NCBI GenBank assembly: GCA_913045375.1
Contig: CAJWQE010000002.1
Span: 19,809-83,808 of the forward strand
From: an uncultured Halieaceae bacterium
Lineage (GTDB): Bacteria > Pseudomonadota > Gammaproteobacteria > Pseudomonadales > Halieaceae
DNA length: 64,000 bases
Reading direction: 5' to 3'
Positions 46,527 through 56,152 of the stretch are shown piece by piece. The notes below the pieces were generated by a model. It was given only the letters and a program-made list of their open reading frames with translations. It was not told the DNA's origin and made no database searches. Position numbers and translations under genes: made by a program. Every line of letters starts with the position of its first letter. Positions within the stretch are counted from its first letter, which is position 1.

Positions 46527-47924
46527 TTAAAACTCGGCATTGCCGGGGGTTCGGGGGAATGGAATAACGTCTCGCACATTCTCCATTCCCGTGATGTAGG
46601 CAACCAAACGTTCAAAGCCCAAGCCAAAACCGGCGTGCGGCACCGTGCCGTAGCGGCGAAGATCACGGTACCACCACAAGGTATCTTTTAGCGCCTCATC
46701 CATTCGCGCATCCAAGACATCGAGGCGCTCTTCTCGTTGACTGCCGCCGATGATTTCGCCGATACCGGGCGCCAATACGTCCATAGCGGCTACCGTGCGC
46801 TCATCGTCGTTCAGGCGCATGTAGAACGCCTTGATATCGCGTGGGTAGTCCGTAACCACGACAGGGGCTTTGAAATGTGTTTCTGATAGAAAGCGCTCGT
46901 GCTCCGAGGCCATGTCGATGCCCCATTCGACGGGGAACTCAAACTTCTTACCCGACTTCAACAGGATATCGATGGCGTCGGAGTAGGTCACTCTCACGAA
47001 TGGCTGGTCGACGATATTCGTTAATCGCTCGAGCACAGTGTTATCGATTCGCTGTTGGAAGAAGCCAAGGTCGTTCTCACAATCGTTCAGTACGCGCTGC
47101 GTGACAGATTTCAACAGTCGCTCTGCCAGCGCCGCGTTATCCGCAAGGTCGGCAAATGCGACTTCAGGTTCAACCATCCAAAACTCAGCTAGATGCCGTG
47201 AGGTGTTTGAGTTTTCGGCCCGGAAGGTCGGGCCGAAGGTATACACCTTACTCATCGACAAGCAGTAGGACTCGACTGCGAGTTGCCCTGAGACGGTTAA
47301 ATACGCATCGCTACCGAAGAAGTCCTGAGAGGTGTCGACCTGGCCTTTATCATCTCTTGGTAGGTTAGTGAGATCGAGCGTACTAACGCGGAACAATTCC
47401 CCAGCACCTTCACAGTCACTGGCCGTGATAATTGGAGTATTCACCCAGTAGAAGTCTTCCGAATGGAAGAAGTCATGTATGGCGTTGGCCAAAGTATGTC
47501 GTACGCGGGTTACCGCACCAAAGGTGTTGGTTCGCGTGCGCAGATGAGCTTGGGTGCGAAGGTACTCGAACGTGTGACGCTTTTTTGCAATGGGGTAGGA
47601 CTCTGGATCGTCGATGCCACCGATAAGTTCAACGTGGGATGCTTGAATTTCAACGGACTGCCCCCCGCCCTGCGAAGGAACTAATTCGCCTGAGACAATG
47701 ACGGCGCAGCCGGTCGAGAGTTTTAAAACCTCATCCTCATAATTTTCGAGCTCTTTGGGAGCAACGCACTGCAAACTATCGAAGTGGCTGCCGTCGTTTA
47801 CCGCGAGGAATGAGATGCCCGCTTTCGAGTCGCGCTTACTTCTCAGCCACCCTTGAACGGTTACGTGGCTACCGATCAGTGCCTCATCGCCAAGGAGATT
47901 TTTTACAGAGTGGGTTTGCGACAT
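46527..47924 (-). CDS. asnS: Asparaginyl-tRNA synthetase
   Basis: Class IIb synthetase of 465 residues. N-terminal OB-fold anticodon domain ([20 protein letters not shown]), class II motif 2 ([21 protein letters not shown]) and motif 3 ([32 protein letters not shown], partly quoted by key residues GFGLGFERL). Presence means Asn-tRNA is made directly. Confidence 0.96.
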   Translation of the reverse strand: MSQTHSVKNLLGDEALIGSHVTVQGWLRSKRDSKAGISFLAVNDGSHFDSLQCVAPKELENYEDEVLKLSTGCAVIVSGELVPSQGGGQSVEIQASHVELIGGIDDPESYPIAKKRHTFEYLRTQAHLRTRTNTFGAVTRVRHTLANAIHDFFHSEDFYWVNTPIITASDCEGAGELFRVSTLDLTNLPRDDKGQVDTSQDFFGSDAYLTVSGQLAVESYCLSMSKVYTFGPTFRAENSNTSRHLAEFWMVEPEVAFADLADNAALAERLLKSVTQRVLNDCENDLGFFQQRIDNTVLERLTNIVDQPFVRVTYSDAIDILLKSGKKFEFPVEWGIDMASEHERFLSETHFKAPVVVTDYPRDIKAFYMRLNDDERTVAAMDVLAPGIGEIIGGSQREERLDVLDARMDEALKDTLWWYRDLRRYGTVPHAGFGLGFERLVAYITGMENVRDVIPFPRTPGNAEF

Positions 47925-48037
47925 GATGACTTCATCCTAACTATCGTATTGTGGGTGCCTATGTTACTGCTTTGGCAGGCAGGGAGTGGCGTTGGCGCGC
48001 AGTGTCTTAGATCAAAGAACCTAGATCACACAAAAGC

Positions 48038-49990
48038 CTAGATCACACAAAAGGAAGCGCTCTCTCCGCGTGGCTTCTCGACCGGCTGGTATTGCACTCG
48101 GATCTGCTGCCTCAATTGGTAACGCCGGGTTTTACTTGCGAGTGCCATCTCCCATTTATCAAAACTAAATTTCTCTTCCTCTCTTCTGAGGTCGACAGTG
48201 CCTTCGAGTCCCAAATCCTTCAGCTTTACGGTAAAGCCTGAGGTGTTGATGTGCACAATCTCCGCTTCGTAGTCAGACTGCCCATCGGCGCTCTGAGCGT
48301 TGAGGAAGTTACAGCTCAGCCAGTTGTTAGCCGCTGTTACCGCCTGACGGTTCTTCGCACTGGCCTGATTGATAAGATCGAATACCGTGGCGGGCGCCGT
48401 CTTAACACTTGTGTCACCCAGCATGGCTTTGAGCTGGAGGTGCACGCAAAAGTCGAGCGCTTTGCGTAGGGGTGACGTTCCATTGGTGTAGACAGGCAAC
48501 GCCATTCCCATGTGGGGCGCGGGCTTGACGCTGAAGCTGGCGCGGGACATCAACCGATTAATCATTGACCGCAAAGGTCGCTCACCGGTAGCTGCGTTAA
48601 GCTCATTTATCAGCGTGCGAAAGCCGTCAAGTGTGGAGAAGTCGAGAGCATGTTGATCAGGTAAGAACCGGGTTAAGAACTCCTTTGCTTCCTCTGCGCG
48701 GTCCCGCCGAATGCCCGCATGTGTTACGAATGGTCCCGGTAGCTCCGCATCCTTGAGGGCTTGGGCTATGCACCGATTGGCTGCAACCATGCACTCCTCA
48801 ACCAGCAGCTGTGATGTTTTCTTCTGTACCTCTTCGATGCGATCGATTTGCTTGTTTTCATTGAGCAACCAGCGATGCTCCGGGCGGTGTTCTATGATCA
48901 GCTCTCGAGATTCTCTCCAGGTCCGAAGGGCGCTGTAGCAGTCATTCAGATGCTTTAAAGTGTCTGCGAACTCATGCTCAGCACCATTCGTCAAAACCTC
49001 TTCCACTTCCTGGTAGCTAAGTTTGGCTTTCGATTGAACAATAGCAAGCTGGATGCTCGAGTTGGTAATGTCTCCGTCTGGGGAGATGTTCAGACGACAA
49101 ACCACGGCATTTTTGTCTTCCTCTGGCCTCAAGGTTGCGCTTTGAGCCAACGCCTCTGGCAGCATGGGTATCGCCAAACCATGGAAGTAGTGCGACGTGC
49201 CACGAGTGGCAATCAAGGTTGTGAGGTCAGCGGCCTCTCTGAGGCAGGTCGTGGGATCGGCAATCGCCACTGTCAGTAACCAGCCGTTGTCCTGCGGCTC
49301 CGCGCAGATCGCATCATCGATGTCGACCGTGTTTGGAGAGTCGATACTGACCAGTGGGAGCGCGCGGAGATCCTCGCGCGTGTCGTCGACAGTGACGCCG
49401 CCATCTACAAGGGCCTTAATGGTTTTGAACTGCTCCTTCGGTAGCATCTTCTGTATACCGGCCCGCGCCGCGCAGTAGTCATTTTCTAGGCCTGGCGTTC
49501 CGATGGGTCCAAATGACTGCAACACTTTGACCGACGGCTTGCCATCTGCAAACGGGTGCCGTTGGAGTTGGCACTGAACGAGGTCGCCAGCCTTCGCGCC
49601 AGAGCGCGCGTTTGGCGGGATGAAAAGCCACCGCGTGAAATGCATGAGCTCTGGGACATCGGGAGCAACAAAGAAAGCTTTTCCTTTTTGAACCACTTCC
49701 CCCACGAAATTATTCACTGAGGTCGACACCAGTTTTTCGAGTTCAGCTGTGCTCTGATTTTTGCCTGACTTGTCTTTCGCGGCAGCTGGTTTGATGACGA
49801 CGGAGACACGATCTCCCGGCAGCACGCGCTGCATTTCGTCAGGAGGTAAAAATATTTCTCGGTTGTCGTCGAGTACCACAAAGCCGAATCGGCTTCGTGT
49901 CGCTTTAACGGTTCCCTCTGCGTATTCTTTTTCCGCTTCTATCTTGTCTTTAAGGCCCTGAAGTTGGCTTAGGGCGTTTTTATCTAACAT
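48038..49990 (-). CDS. rnb: Exoribonuclease II family protein
   Basis: A 650-residue 3'-5' exoribonuclease of the RNB family. N-terminal cold-shock-like domain (RFGFVVLDDNREIFLPP), RNB catalytic domain with clustered aspartates (SIDSPNTVDIDDAICAE), ATRGTSHYFHGLAIPMLPE, SMINRLMSRASFS and a C-terminal S1-like domain (IVHINTSGFTVKLKDLGLEGTVDL). Length and domain order fit RNase II rather than the longer RNase R. Its upstream gap (359 bases) is shared with phoH. Confidence 0.88.
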   Translation of the reverse strand: MLDKNALSQLQGLKDKIEAEKEYAEGTVKATRSRFGFVVLDDNREIFLPPDEMQRVLPGDRVSVVIKPAAAKDKSGKNQSTAELEKLVSTSVNNFVGEVVQKGKAFFVAPDVPELMHFTRWLFIPPNARSGAKAGDLVQCQLQRHPFADGKPSVKVLQSFGPIGTPGLENDYCAARAGIQKMLPKEQFKTIKALVDGGVTVDDTREDLRALPLVSIDSPNTVDIDDAICAEPQDNGWLLTVAIADPTTCLREAADLTTLIATRGTSHYFHGLAIPMLPEALAQSATLRPEEDKNAVVCRLNISPDGDITNSSIQLAIVQSKAKLSYQEVEEVLTNGAEHEFADTLKHLNDCYSALRTWRESRELIIEHRPEHRWLLNENKQIDRIEEVQKKTSQLLVEECMVAANRCIAQALKDAELPGPFVTHAGIRRDRAEEAKEFLTRFLPDQHALDFSTLDGFRTLINELNAATGERPLRSMINRLMSRASFSVKPAPHMGMALPVYTNGTSPLRKALDFCVHLQLKAMLGDTSVKTAPATVFDLINQASAKNRQAVTAANNWLSCNFLNAQSADGQSDYEAEIVHINTSGFTVKLKDLGLEGTVDLRREEEKFSFDKWEMALASKTRRYQLRQQIRVQYQPVEKPRGESASFCVI

Positions 49991-50349
49991 ACACTGAGGG
50001 ATCTCTTAAAAAGGTTGATACTGCGTAGATGACCATCGTCATCCAAGCGTAAATCCTAGCTGACAGCCCCTTATTTTTCACGCTTTTGTGGAGACCAAAA
50101 AAATTCATCAAACGGCGATTGACATGCGCGGTTTCGATGGTTTTACTGAAGTTGCCCGAAATAGAAAGAGTAGGACGGTTTATTGGTAATGACGTTTGTC
50201 GGCTCCGCCTTCACACCACGTACCACGCCACTGTGTTGTGCATCTGCAACCGCCTATCCTTCATCCCCTGTAATTAGCGCCCACTACTCGCCACTGCACA
50301 AGAGCGAGGCGGCCGTCATTTTAGTATTTGAACCATGGTCGGAGATCCT
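49991..50349. other. Intergenic region between RNase II and PhoH genes
   Basis: A 359-base gap between divergent genes, the largest in the window. It contains one good plus-strand promoter candidate (50119-50147) and a short reading frame at 50086-50277 with no protein-like features. I see no tRNA-like cloverleaf or long hairpin, but a small RNA cannot be excluded. Confidence 0.4.
50119..50147 (+). promoter_or_regulatory. Candidate sigma-70 promoter upstream of phoH
   Basis: A perfect -35 TTGACA (50119-50124), 17-base spacer and TTTACT (50142-50147, four of six matches). It would give a 5' leader of about 195 bases on the phoH message, or drive an unannotated transcript. Confidence 0.4.
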
Positions 50350-51786
50350 ATGACGCAATCTGCAAGCTTGCCTAACGAAGTTACACAAATATCCCCAGCG
50401 GAGGTAAAGACTTATGTCTTGGATACTAATGTGCTACTTCATGACCCAACGGCAATCGCAGCATTTGCAGAGCATCGCGTCGTGATTCCCATGACCGTTC
50501 TCGAGGAGCTGGACCACATCAAGGATCGACGCGATAAGTCGGTCAGCCGAGAGGCCCGCATTGCTATTCAGATGATCGACAAAGTGGTGGGATCCTCATC
50601 ACCTCAGGCGATTCAAGATGGTGTGGAAATTCCGGGCTCGACCTTGTCCGGGGCCTTGGGCCGCTTAGCGATATTCCCGGACCAGTTATTGGGCGCTAAC
50701 GAGCACGTGCCTTTTCTCGACAGCACGCAGGATCAAGCTAACGATAATCGCATCATCAACGTGGCACTGAAGTACCAGATAGAGCACCCGGGCGAGTTTG
50801 TGTGTCTGGTGACCAAAGACATCAACATGCGGATTAAGGCGAAGGGCTCTGGTTTGCTGCATGTCGAGGATTACCGTCACGACCGTGTGCTAGATGATAT
50901 TGACCTTCTTGCAACCGGCTATAAGCAGAGCGAGGGTGAGTTCTGGGAAGGAATTGATCGCGTGGATACGGTTCGCGAAGACGATATGACGCTTCACAGA
51001 ATTCCGCGCTCAGAGTTACCAGAGGCCTACCCGAACCAGTTCTTGTATGACGACAACGGCTTTATCGCGTTTGTCGATCACGTTGACCAGGATTTCGTCT
51101 ACCTCGCGGTCGACAGCCGAGATAATTTGATGAATCAGCGCTTCTGGGGCTTAGCGCCGAGGAATTTAGAGCAAGCCATGGCGATGCGCCTGCTCGACAA
51201 CGACGATTTGGACATGACCGTACTCACGGGGCCGGCTGGGTCAGGTAAGACGCTATTAGCTTTGGCCTATGGCCTCCACGCCATTTTGGAGCAGAAAAAA
51301 TACAAAAAGCTCATCGTGGCGCGTTCAACACCCCCCATGGCTGAGGAGATTGGCTTCTTACCGGGGACCGAGGAAGAAAAAATGGCGCCGTGGTTGGCTG
51401 CCTTTGACGATAACCTTGAAATTCTTCACGGAGCAGACGAGTGCTCCAATGGCAGCATCGAGTATGTGAAGGAGCGCGCCAATATCCAGTTCAAATCGCT
51501 GAACTTCATGAGGGGCAGATCATTTAACGGTGCCTATATCATCATTGATGAATCCCAGGGTCTAACGCAGTTTCAGCTGAAGTCGATTATCAGCCGCGTG
51601 GGTTCAGACTCGAAGATTGTGGTTTTGGGGAATTTGGCTCAGATTGATAACAAGTACATATCACCGCTGACATCGGGCCTCACGTACCTGGTTGAGCGCG
51701 TTAAGCCTTACCCGCATGCAGGGATCATGCACATCAATGGCATCGTGAGGTCGAGACTTGCGGCGTTCGCGGAGGAGAACCTCTAA
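50350..51786 (+). CDS. PIN-PhoH ATPase (PhoH2-like)
   Basis: A 478-residue protein joining an N-terminal PIN ribonuclease domain (KTYVLDTNVLLHDPTAIAAF, VTKDINMRIKAKG) to a C-terminal PhoH-type P-loop ATPase (LTGPAGSGKTLLALAYGL; IIIDESQGLTQFQLKSII). Proteins of this fusion type act as RNA helicase/ribonucleases in other bacteria. The ATG at 50350 is preferred over 50335 because GGAG lies 5 bases before it. Confidence 0.9.
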   Translation: MTQSASLPNEVTQISPAEVKTYVLDTNVLLHDPTAIAAFAEHRVVIPMTVLEELDHIKDRRDKSVSREARIAIQMIDKVVGSSSPQAIQDGVEIPGSTLSGALGRLAIFPDQLLGANEHVPFLDSTQDQANDNRIINVALKYQIEHPGEFVCLVTKDINMRIKAKGSGLLHVEDYRHDRVLDDIDLLATGYKQSEGEFWEGIDRVDTVREDDMTLHRIPRSELPEAYPNQFLYDDNGFIAFVDHVDQDFVYLAVDSRDNLMNQRFWGLAPRNLEQAMAMRLLDNDDLDMTVLTGPAGSGKTLLALAYGLHAILEQKKYKKLIVARSTPPMAEEIGFLPGTEEEKMAPWLAAFDDNLEILHGADECSNGSIEYVKERANIQFKSLNFMRGRSFNGAYIIIDESQGLTQFQLKSIISRVGSDSKIVVLGNLAQIDNKYISPLTSGLTYLVERVKPYPHAGIMHINGIVRSRLAAFAEENL

Positions 51787-51834
51787 GCTGACCTATTTTG
51801 GGGCCCGGTTATCGCAAGGGATGGGCGTTTTGCG

Positions 51835-52839
51835 CTAGTCGAAGAGAAGAAACTCGATACGGGCCTCTACTGCCCAAGCAGTTTCTCGGGGTAGGCCTGG
51901 CGCGTCGATACGCTGATTGAGCGTGGGCTCAAGCTCAAAAAACAAAAACTCGCGGATGGCCTGCGCTCTTAGCCGGAGCCCTACCTGATAGTTCTCTCGG
52001 TAACTGTCGGGTTCAGTATTACCCTTCACCCCAGCGTATAAATAAGCCGCGCGTTCAAATCCGTTTTCAACGGCCCACTGCCGCACGACACCGATATTGG
52101 AGGACCACTCCGCACCATCCGATTTCTCGCCGTATAACAGGCGATTTTGTGAACGTATGAGCGAACGTCTGGAAAGCGCGTAGTCAATATCTAATTTGGT
52201 CGTCGCAAAGGCCCCATCATCAAAATCATATTGTGCTCGCTGGGAAAATCGAAACGAGGTGTTGGATCCCCAGAGCGTCTTGTAGCGATATTTCACACCG
52301 GGCTTAGGGCCGGCACCGGATAAGCCCACGGTGAAATCGGTTCGGTGGTTCCCGCCAGCGCTCTCATCGAGCAGTACCTGCAAACCTATCTGGCTTTGTG
52401 AGGGGTCGTCCTCGTCCCCGGGCACGAGTTCGTCAGGGTCATCACCACGGAAGACCAGATCAACGCGATCTGCCAAGCGCGGCAGATTGACCTTACCGCC
52501 GACGCTGACGCGAGTTTCTGTTCCCAGACGCTCATCCCAGTCAGTTGTGATTTTTAGTCGCAAGCGCGACTCCGCTATTTCTGCGTCACCATCCATATCG
52601 CCAAAAAAGCTATCCACCCAGCGAGTAAGCGCCATGGTTCGGTCGGTTGCAAATCGGTGGCTAGAGTCCACCCACCGTTCAGCTCGATCACGCGCTGTTA
52701 CAGTGACGTTTTCGGACTCGAGTTCTTGGGGTTTTCCCTCGTTGGGGCTCTGTTCAGGTTCCTGTGTCTCGAGTGCATGTGCATTGAGAGCAATGCAAAC
52801 GCTCAGCAAGAGACCTCCTGTGGCTCGAACAGTGTTCAT
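51835..52839 (-). CDS. Exported beta-rich hypothetical, probably outer membrane
   Basis: A 334-residue protein with a signal peptide (GLLLSVCIALNAHA). The mature part has a helical region (AERWVDSSHRF, LTRWVDSFFGDMDGDAE) and then many alternating amphipathic strands (SRLRLKITTDWDE, TDFTVGLSG, YRYKTLWGSNTSFRFSQ, EFLFFELEPTLNQRI, VEARIEFLLFD) ending close to a terminal aromatic, as outer-membrane barrels do. I do not recognise a family. It stands alone between phoH and rsgA. Confidence 0.7.
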   Translation of the reverse strand: MNTVRATGGLLLSVCIALNAHALETQEPEQSPNEGKPQELESENVTVTARDRAERWVDSSHRFATDRTMALTRWVDSFFGDMDGDAEIAESRLRLKITTDWDERLGTETRVSVGGKVNLPRLADRVDLVFRGDDPDELVPGDEDDPSQSQIGLQVLLDESAGGNHRTDFTVGLSGAGPKPGVKYRYKTLWGSNTSFRFSQRAQYDFDDGAFATTKLDIDYALSRRSLIRSQNRLLYGEKSDGAEWSSNIGVVRQWAVENGFERAAYLYAGVKGNTEPDSYRENYQVGLRLRAQAIREFLFFELEPTLNQRIDAPGLPRETAWAVEARIEFLLFD

Positions 52840-52965
52840 AAAATGAGTCTAAGTCAGAAACTGCTCGTTCAATAGTATTTTGACGGATCTCTTCTGACGA
52901 ACGTCGATCAGTGGCGCAGTGTGAGTGACGCCTCATGAACCGTCTTTGTCACGATTGCCCGTTCG

Positions 52966-53937
52966 TTAATAGCTGTGCGAGTCAATGTCTCTAACGATGT
53001 TGACGAAGCTCTCATAGCGCTCTGTGCGGATATCATTGTTCTCGAGTGCAGCGAGTACTCCACAGTCCTTTTCAACGAGGTGACTGCAGTCTCGGAAACG
53101 ACAGCGATCGAGAAAAGGCCTGAACTCGATGAAGCCGGGCGCCACCAACGCGGGATCAATGTGTTGCAGTCCAAACTCTCGAATACCGGGTGAGTCGATA
53201 ATAAAACCACCGCTTGGACGCTCAAATACTTCTGCTGTCGTCGTAGTATGACGGCCTTTGAGCACGCCCTCCGACAGAGCACCGATACGTAATTCCTCAT
53301 CGGGTAATAGGCGGTTAATCATGGATGATTTTCCAACACCACTTTGCCCAACGAAAACGGATGTACGCGATCCCAGTAGGTCGCTGAGGGCCTGTGTCTC
53401 GCTCGGTGTTGGGCCGGTTGTCATTACCTCATAGCCAATGCTGCGGTAGTTCTCTAGCAATGCTGCGCAATCGGGGTGCTTATCCAGTAGGTCAGACTTA
53501 TTGAGAATGATGAGGGTGTCGATGCTCGCCATGTGTGCGGCGACCAGGTAACGGTCAATTAGATTGGCATACGGCTCGGGTTCGGGCGCGACGACAATGG
53601 CAATTAGATCGACATTGGCTGCGACCGCTTTAAGCTGGCCTCGAGCGTCAGGGCGTTTGAGTTCAGAACGGCGCTCAAGCTGACTGGTTACGTAGGCGCC
53701 TGTCTCCTCGTTGGACCAGAGCACGTGGTCCCCGGCGACCAGATGGGAGAGGTTTGGTCGCAAGTGGCACGTATGCATCTCTCCATCGTTTGCTCTGACG
53801 ACGGCCGTTTTGCTATAGCGCGCGACGATCATGCCTTCCTTGTCGTCACTGAATCCGGCACTGGCGTTCTCGCGCCGTTTTACTGCATTTTCTTCGATGC
53901 GCCTGCGCTGCTGATCTGTCAGTCGTCTATTTCCCAT
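52966..53937 (-). CDS. rsgA: Ribosome small-subunit-dependent GTPase A
   Basis: Circularly permuted GTPase of 323 residues helping late 30S maturation. N-terminal OB domain, G4-like IILNKSDLLDKH before the P loop GQSGVGKSSMINRLL, then DSPGIREFGL and a C-terminal zinc site CRFRDCSHLVEKDCGV (Cys-x4-Cys-x-x-His-x5-Cys). Divergent from orn, a common pair in gammaproteobacteria. Confidence 0.95.
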   Translation of the reverse strand: MGNRRLTDQQRRRIEENAVKRRENASAGFSDDKEGMIVARYSKTAVVRANDGEMHTCHLRPNLSHLVAGDHVLWSNEETGAYVTSQLERRSELKRPDARGQLKAVAANVDLIAIVVAPEPEPYANLIDRYLVAAHMASIDTLIILNKSDLLDKHPDCAALLENYRSIGYEVMTTGPTPSETQALSDLLGSRTSVFVGQSGVGKSSMINRLLPDEELRIGALSEGVLKGRHTTTTAEVFERPSGGFIIDSPGIREFGLQHIDPALVAPGFIEFRPFLDRCRFRDCSHLVEKDCGVLAALENNDIRTERYESFVNIVRDIDSHSY

Positions 53938-54000
53938 TAACTCAGTGTACCCTGTCAGCTATCTAAACGATGCAGTTGGCTTTTTTAAGGACGGCGGACC

Positions 54001-54540
54001 ATGGAAAAGGACAAGCGACTGATTTGGGTCGATATGGAGATGACAGGGTTGAATCCGGACTCCGATCGAGTCATCGAGATTGCAACTATCGTGACCTCCC
54101 TTGACCTCGATATATTGGCTGAGGGGCCCGTTATCGCCATACATCAAAGTGATGAAGTACTCGCACAAATGGATGAGTGGAATACGCGAACGCATACGAA
54201 CTCAGGATTGGTAGACCGCGTGAGAGCCAGTGGCTTTGATGAGGTCTCAGCGGCGCAGGAAACTCTGCATTTCCTCGATGAGTGGGTAACACCGAATCGA
54301 TCGCCTATGTGTGGCAATTCGATTTGTCAGGATCGCCGGTTCATGGCCCGGCACCTCCCCAGCCTCGAAACCTTCTTCCACTACCGTAACCTCGACGTGA
54401 CAACCTTGAAGTTGCTCGCCAACTATTGGCGGCCTGAATTGCCAGCGGCACCTAAACGAAACGTGCATGAGGCCCTCGCGGATATCAGAGAGTCCATTGA
54501 GGAGCTGAGGTATTTTAAGGAGCACCTCATCCGTTTGTAG
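54001..54540 (+). CDS. orn: Oligoribonuclease
   Basis: DEDD-type 3'-5' exonuclease degrading 2-5 base RNAs, including pGpG. The 179-residue length, [20 protein letters not shown] (first acidic pair), [18 protein letters not shown] and the final [17 protein letters not shown] with the catalytic His/Asp are standard. Confidence 0.96.
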   Translation: MEKDKRLIWVDMEMTGLNPDSDRVIEIATIVTSLDLDILAEGPVIAIHQSDEVLAQMDEWNTRTHTNSGLVDRVRASGFDEVSAAQETLHFLDEWVTPNRSPMCGNSICQDRRFMARHLPSLETFFHYRNLDVTTLKLLANYWRPELPAAPKRNVHEALADIRESIEELRYFKEHLIRL

Positions 54541-54570
54541 GCCTAGTGGCGAGTCAACAGGTAAGGCAAG

Positions 54571-55623
54571 TCAGTTGTGTTGATTGAGTGCCCAGGCCAC
54601 ATGTTCTCTCACAATCGATGACGCGTGATTCTCACGACTCTTAAGTGCCTGCAGGATTTCGGGTGACGTATCAGCGTTGCCTAGAGCCACTGCAATATTG
54701 CGAAGCCACTTCTCGTAACCTATGCGTCGGATGGGTGAGCCTTGGAGTCGCTCAGAGAACTGGTCCTCTGTCCAAGAGAAGAGCTCGACCAGATTTGGAT
54801 TATCCAAATCCCACCGTGGCGCAAAGTCTGGCTCCGTTGATATTGTTGCAAACTTGTTCCAAGGGCAGACCAGCTGACAGTCGTCGCATCCGTAAATACG
54901 ATTACCCATTTTCGCCCTGAGGTCCTCGGCGATCGAGCCTTCGTGCTCGATAGTCAGGTAGGAAATGCACCGCCGCGCATCAAGAACAAAAGGTGCAACG
55001 AAGGCATCGGTTGGGCAGGCCGTCAGGCAGGCAGAGCAACTGCCGCAGTGCTTTTCCTGTTTAGGATTGGAGTGCGGTAGCGGGATGTCGGTGTAGATCT
55101 CGCCCAGGAAGAAGTATGAGCCGGCCGACTCATTAATCAGCATGGTGTTTTTGGCTATCCAGCCAAGACCTGATTGTTCGGCAACAGCGCGTTCGAGCAC
55201 GGGGGCGCTGTCGACAAATGCCCTAAATTCCCCCGAACCCAGTTCTTCGTGTATACGATCCGCCAGTTTGGCCAGTCGTGACCGGATGATCTTGTGGTAG
55301 TCGCGTCCAACGGCATAACGTGAGACGAAACCCTTTTCCGAGGCGCTCATGACCTGCCATGCGTCTTCCGCCTCCGGCTGATAATCCATTCGACAAGAGA
55401 TAACCGTGCAGGTGCCAGGGACAAGCTCTGAAGGACGACTGCGCTTCGTACCATGACGGCCCATCCAGTCCATGGTGCCCTGGTAACCCTCGTCTAACCA
55501 TTTTTGGAGATAGGCTTCGTGTTCCTTGAGCTCGATCCCTGTGAACCCAACATCCTGAAAACCCAACTCGGCCGCCCAGTGGCGGATGGTATCGACTATT
55601 TCACTGTGCTCTTCGTTATTCAC
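54571..55623 (-). CDS. queG: Epoxyqueuosine reductase
   Basis: Cobalamin and Fe-S enzyme of the last step of queuosine synthesis. Two ferredoxin-type clusters are visible: CGSCSACLTACPTDAF and CDDCQLVCPWNKF. N-terminal GFQDVGFTGIEL and the FVDSAPVLERAVAEQSGLGW active-site segment. The start chosen is GTG at 55623, just before NNEEHSEIVDTI; earlier ATGs at 55671 and 55821 run into or through the divergent tsaE gene and add unrelated sequence. 350 residues. Confidence 0.92.
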   Translation of the reverse strand: MNNEEHSEIVDTIRHWAAELGFQDVGFTGIELKEHEAYLQKWLDEGYQGTMDWMGRHGTKRSRPSELVPGTCTVISCRMDYQPEAEDAWQVMSASEKGFVSRYAVGRDYHKIIRSRLAKLADRIHEELGSGEFRAFVDSAPVLERAVAEQSGLGWIAKNTMLINESAGSYFFLGEIYTDIPLPHSNPKQEKHCGSCSACLTACPTDAFVAPFVLDARRCISYLTIEHEGSIAEDLRAKMGNRIYGCDDCQLVCPWNKFATISTEPDFAPRWDLDNPNLVELFSWTEDQFSERLQGSPIRRIGYEKWLRNIAVALGNADTSPEILQALKSRENHASSIVREHVAWALNQHN

Positions 55624-55669
55624 CGCAACATTGTGACAGATAGGGGGCTGACCAAGGTACACTCTGCGC

Positions 55670-56152
55670 ATGAGTAGTTTCGGTTCCTTCACGCAATTCT
55701 TACCTGATGAGACAGCGACCGTGGCCGCCGGCTTTGCGGTTGGACGTGTCCTCACTTCAGGCGTCGTTGTATTTTTAGTGGGTGAACTCGGCGCCGGAAA
55801 AACCACATTCACACGCGGCACCCTTCGAGCGCTTGGGCATGCTGGATCTGTGAAAAGCCCTACCTATACGCTGTGTGAGCCGTATGACCTTTCCGATTCA
55901 AGGCAGTTTTGCCATTTAGACTTGTACCGCTTGTCGAACCCCGAGGAGTTGGAGTTCTTGGGAATCAGAGATTACGTAGCCAGTGGCGCGATGTTATTTA
56001 TTGAATGGCCATCGAAAGGCCAGGGCTGGTTGCCGACGCCCGATCTGCAGGTCGCCCTGGTTGAATCCAATAATGGACGTGAGTTGAAGGTAACCGCGTT
56101 GACGGATAAGGGTGAAGGTGTGTTGACACGTATGGATGAATGTCATGCGTAA
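55670..56152 (+). CDS. tsaE: tRNA threonylcarbamoyladenosine synthesis ATPase TsaE
   Basis: Small P-loop protein (160 residues) required for t6A37 on tRNA. Walker A GELGAGKTTFTRG, switch KSPTYTLCEPY and HLDLYRLSNPEELEFLG. It overlaps the amidase gene by 17 bases, and tsaE-amiB-mutL-miaA-hfq is the usual gammaproteobacterial order. Confidence 0.94.
   Translation: MSSFGSFTQFLPDETATVAAGFAVGRVLTSGVVVFLVGELGAGKTTFTRGTLRALGHAGSVKSPTYTLCEPYDLSDSRQFCHLDLYRLSNPEELEFLGIRDYVASGAMLFIEWPSKGQGWLPTPDLQVALVESNNGRELKVTALTDKGEGVLTRMDECHA

Noticed and set aside
50086..50277. 63-codon frame in the RNase II-PhoH gap
   Set aside because: No ribosome site and no domain features; more likely leader or non-coding.
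55624..55821. Longer queG N-terminus
   Set aside because: It would run through the tsaE start on the other strand and adds sequence unlike the family.
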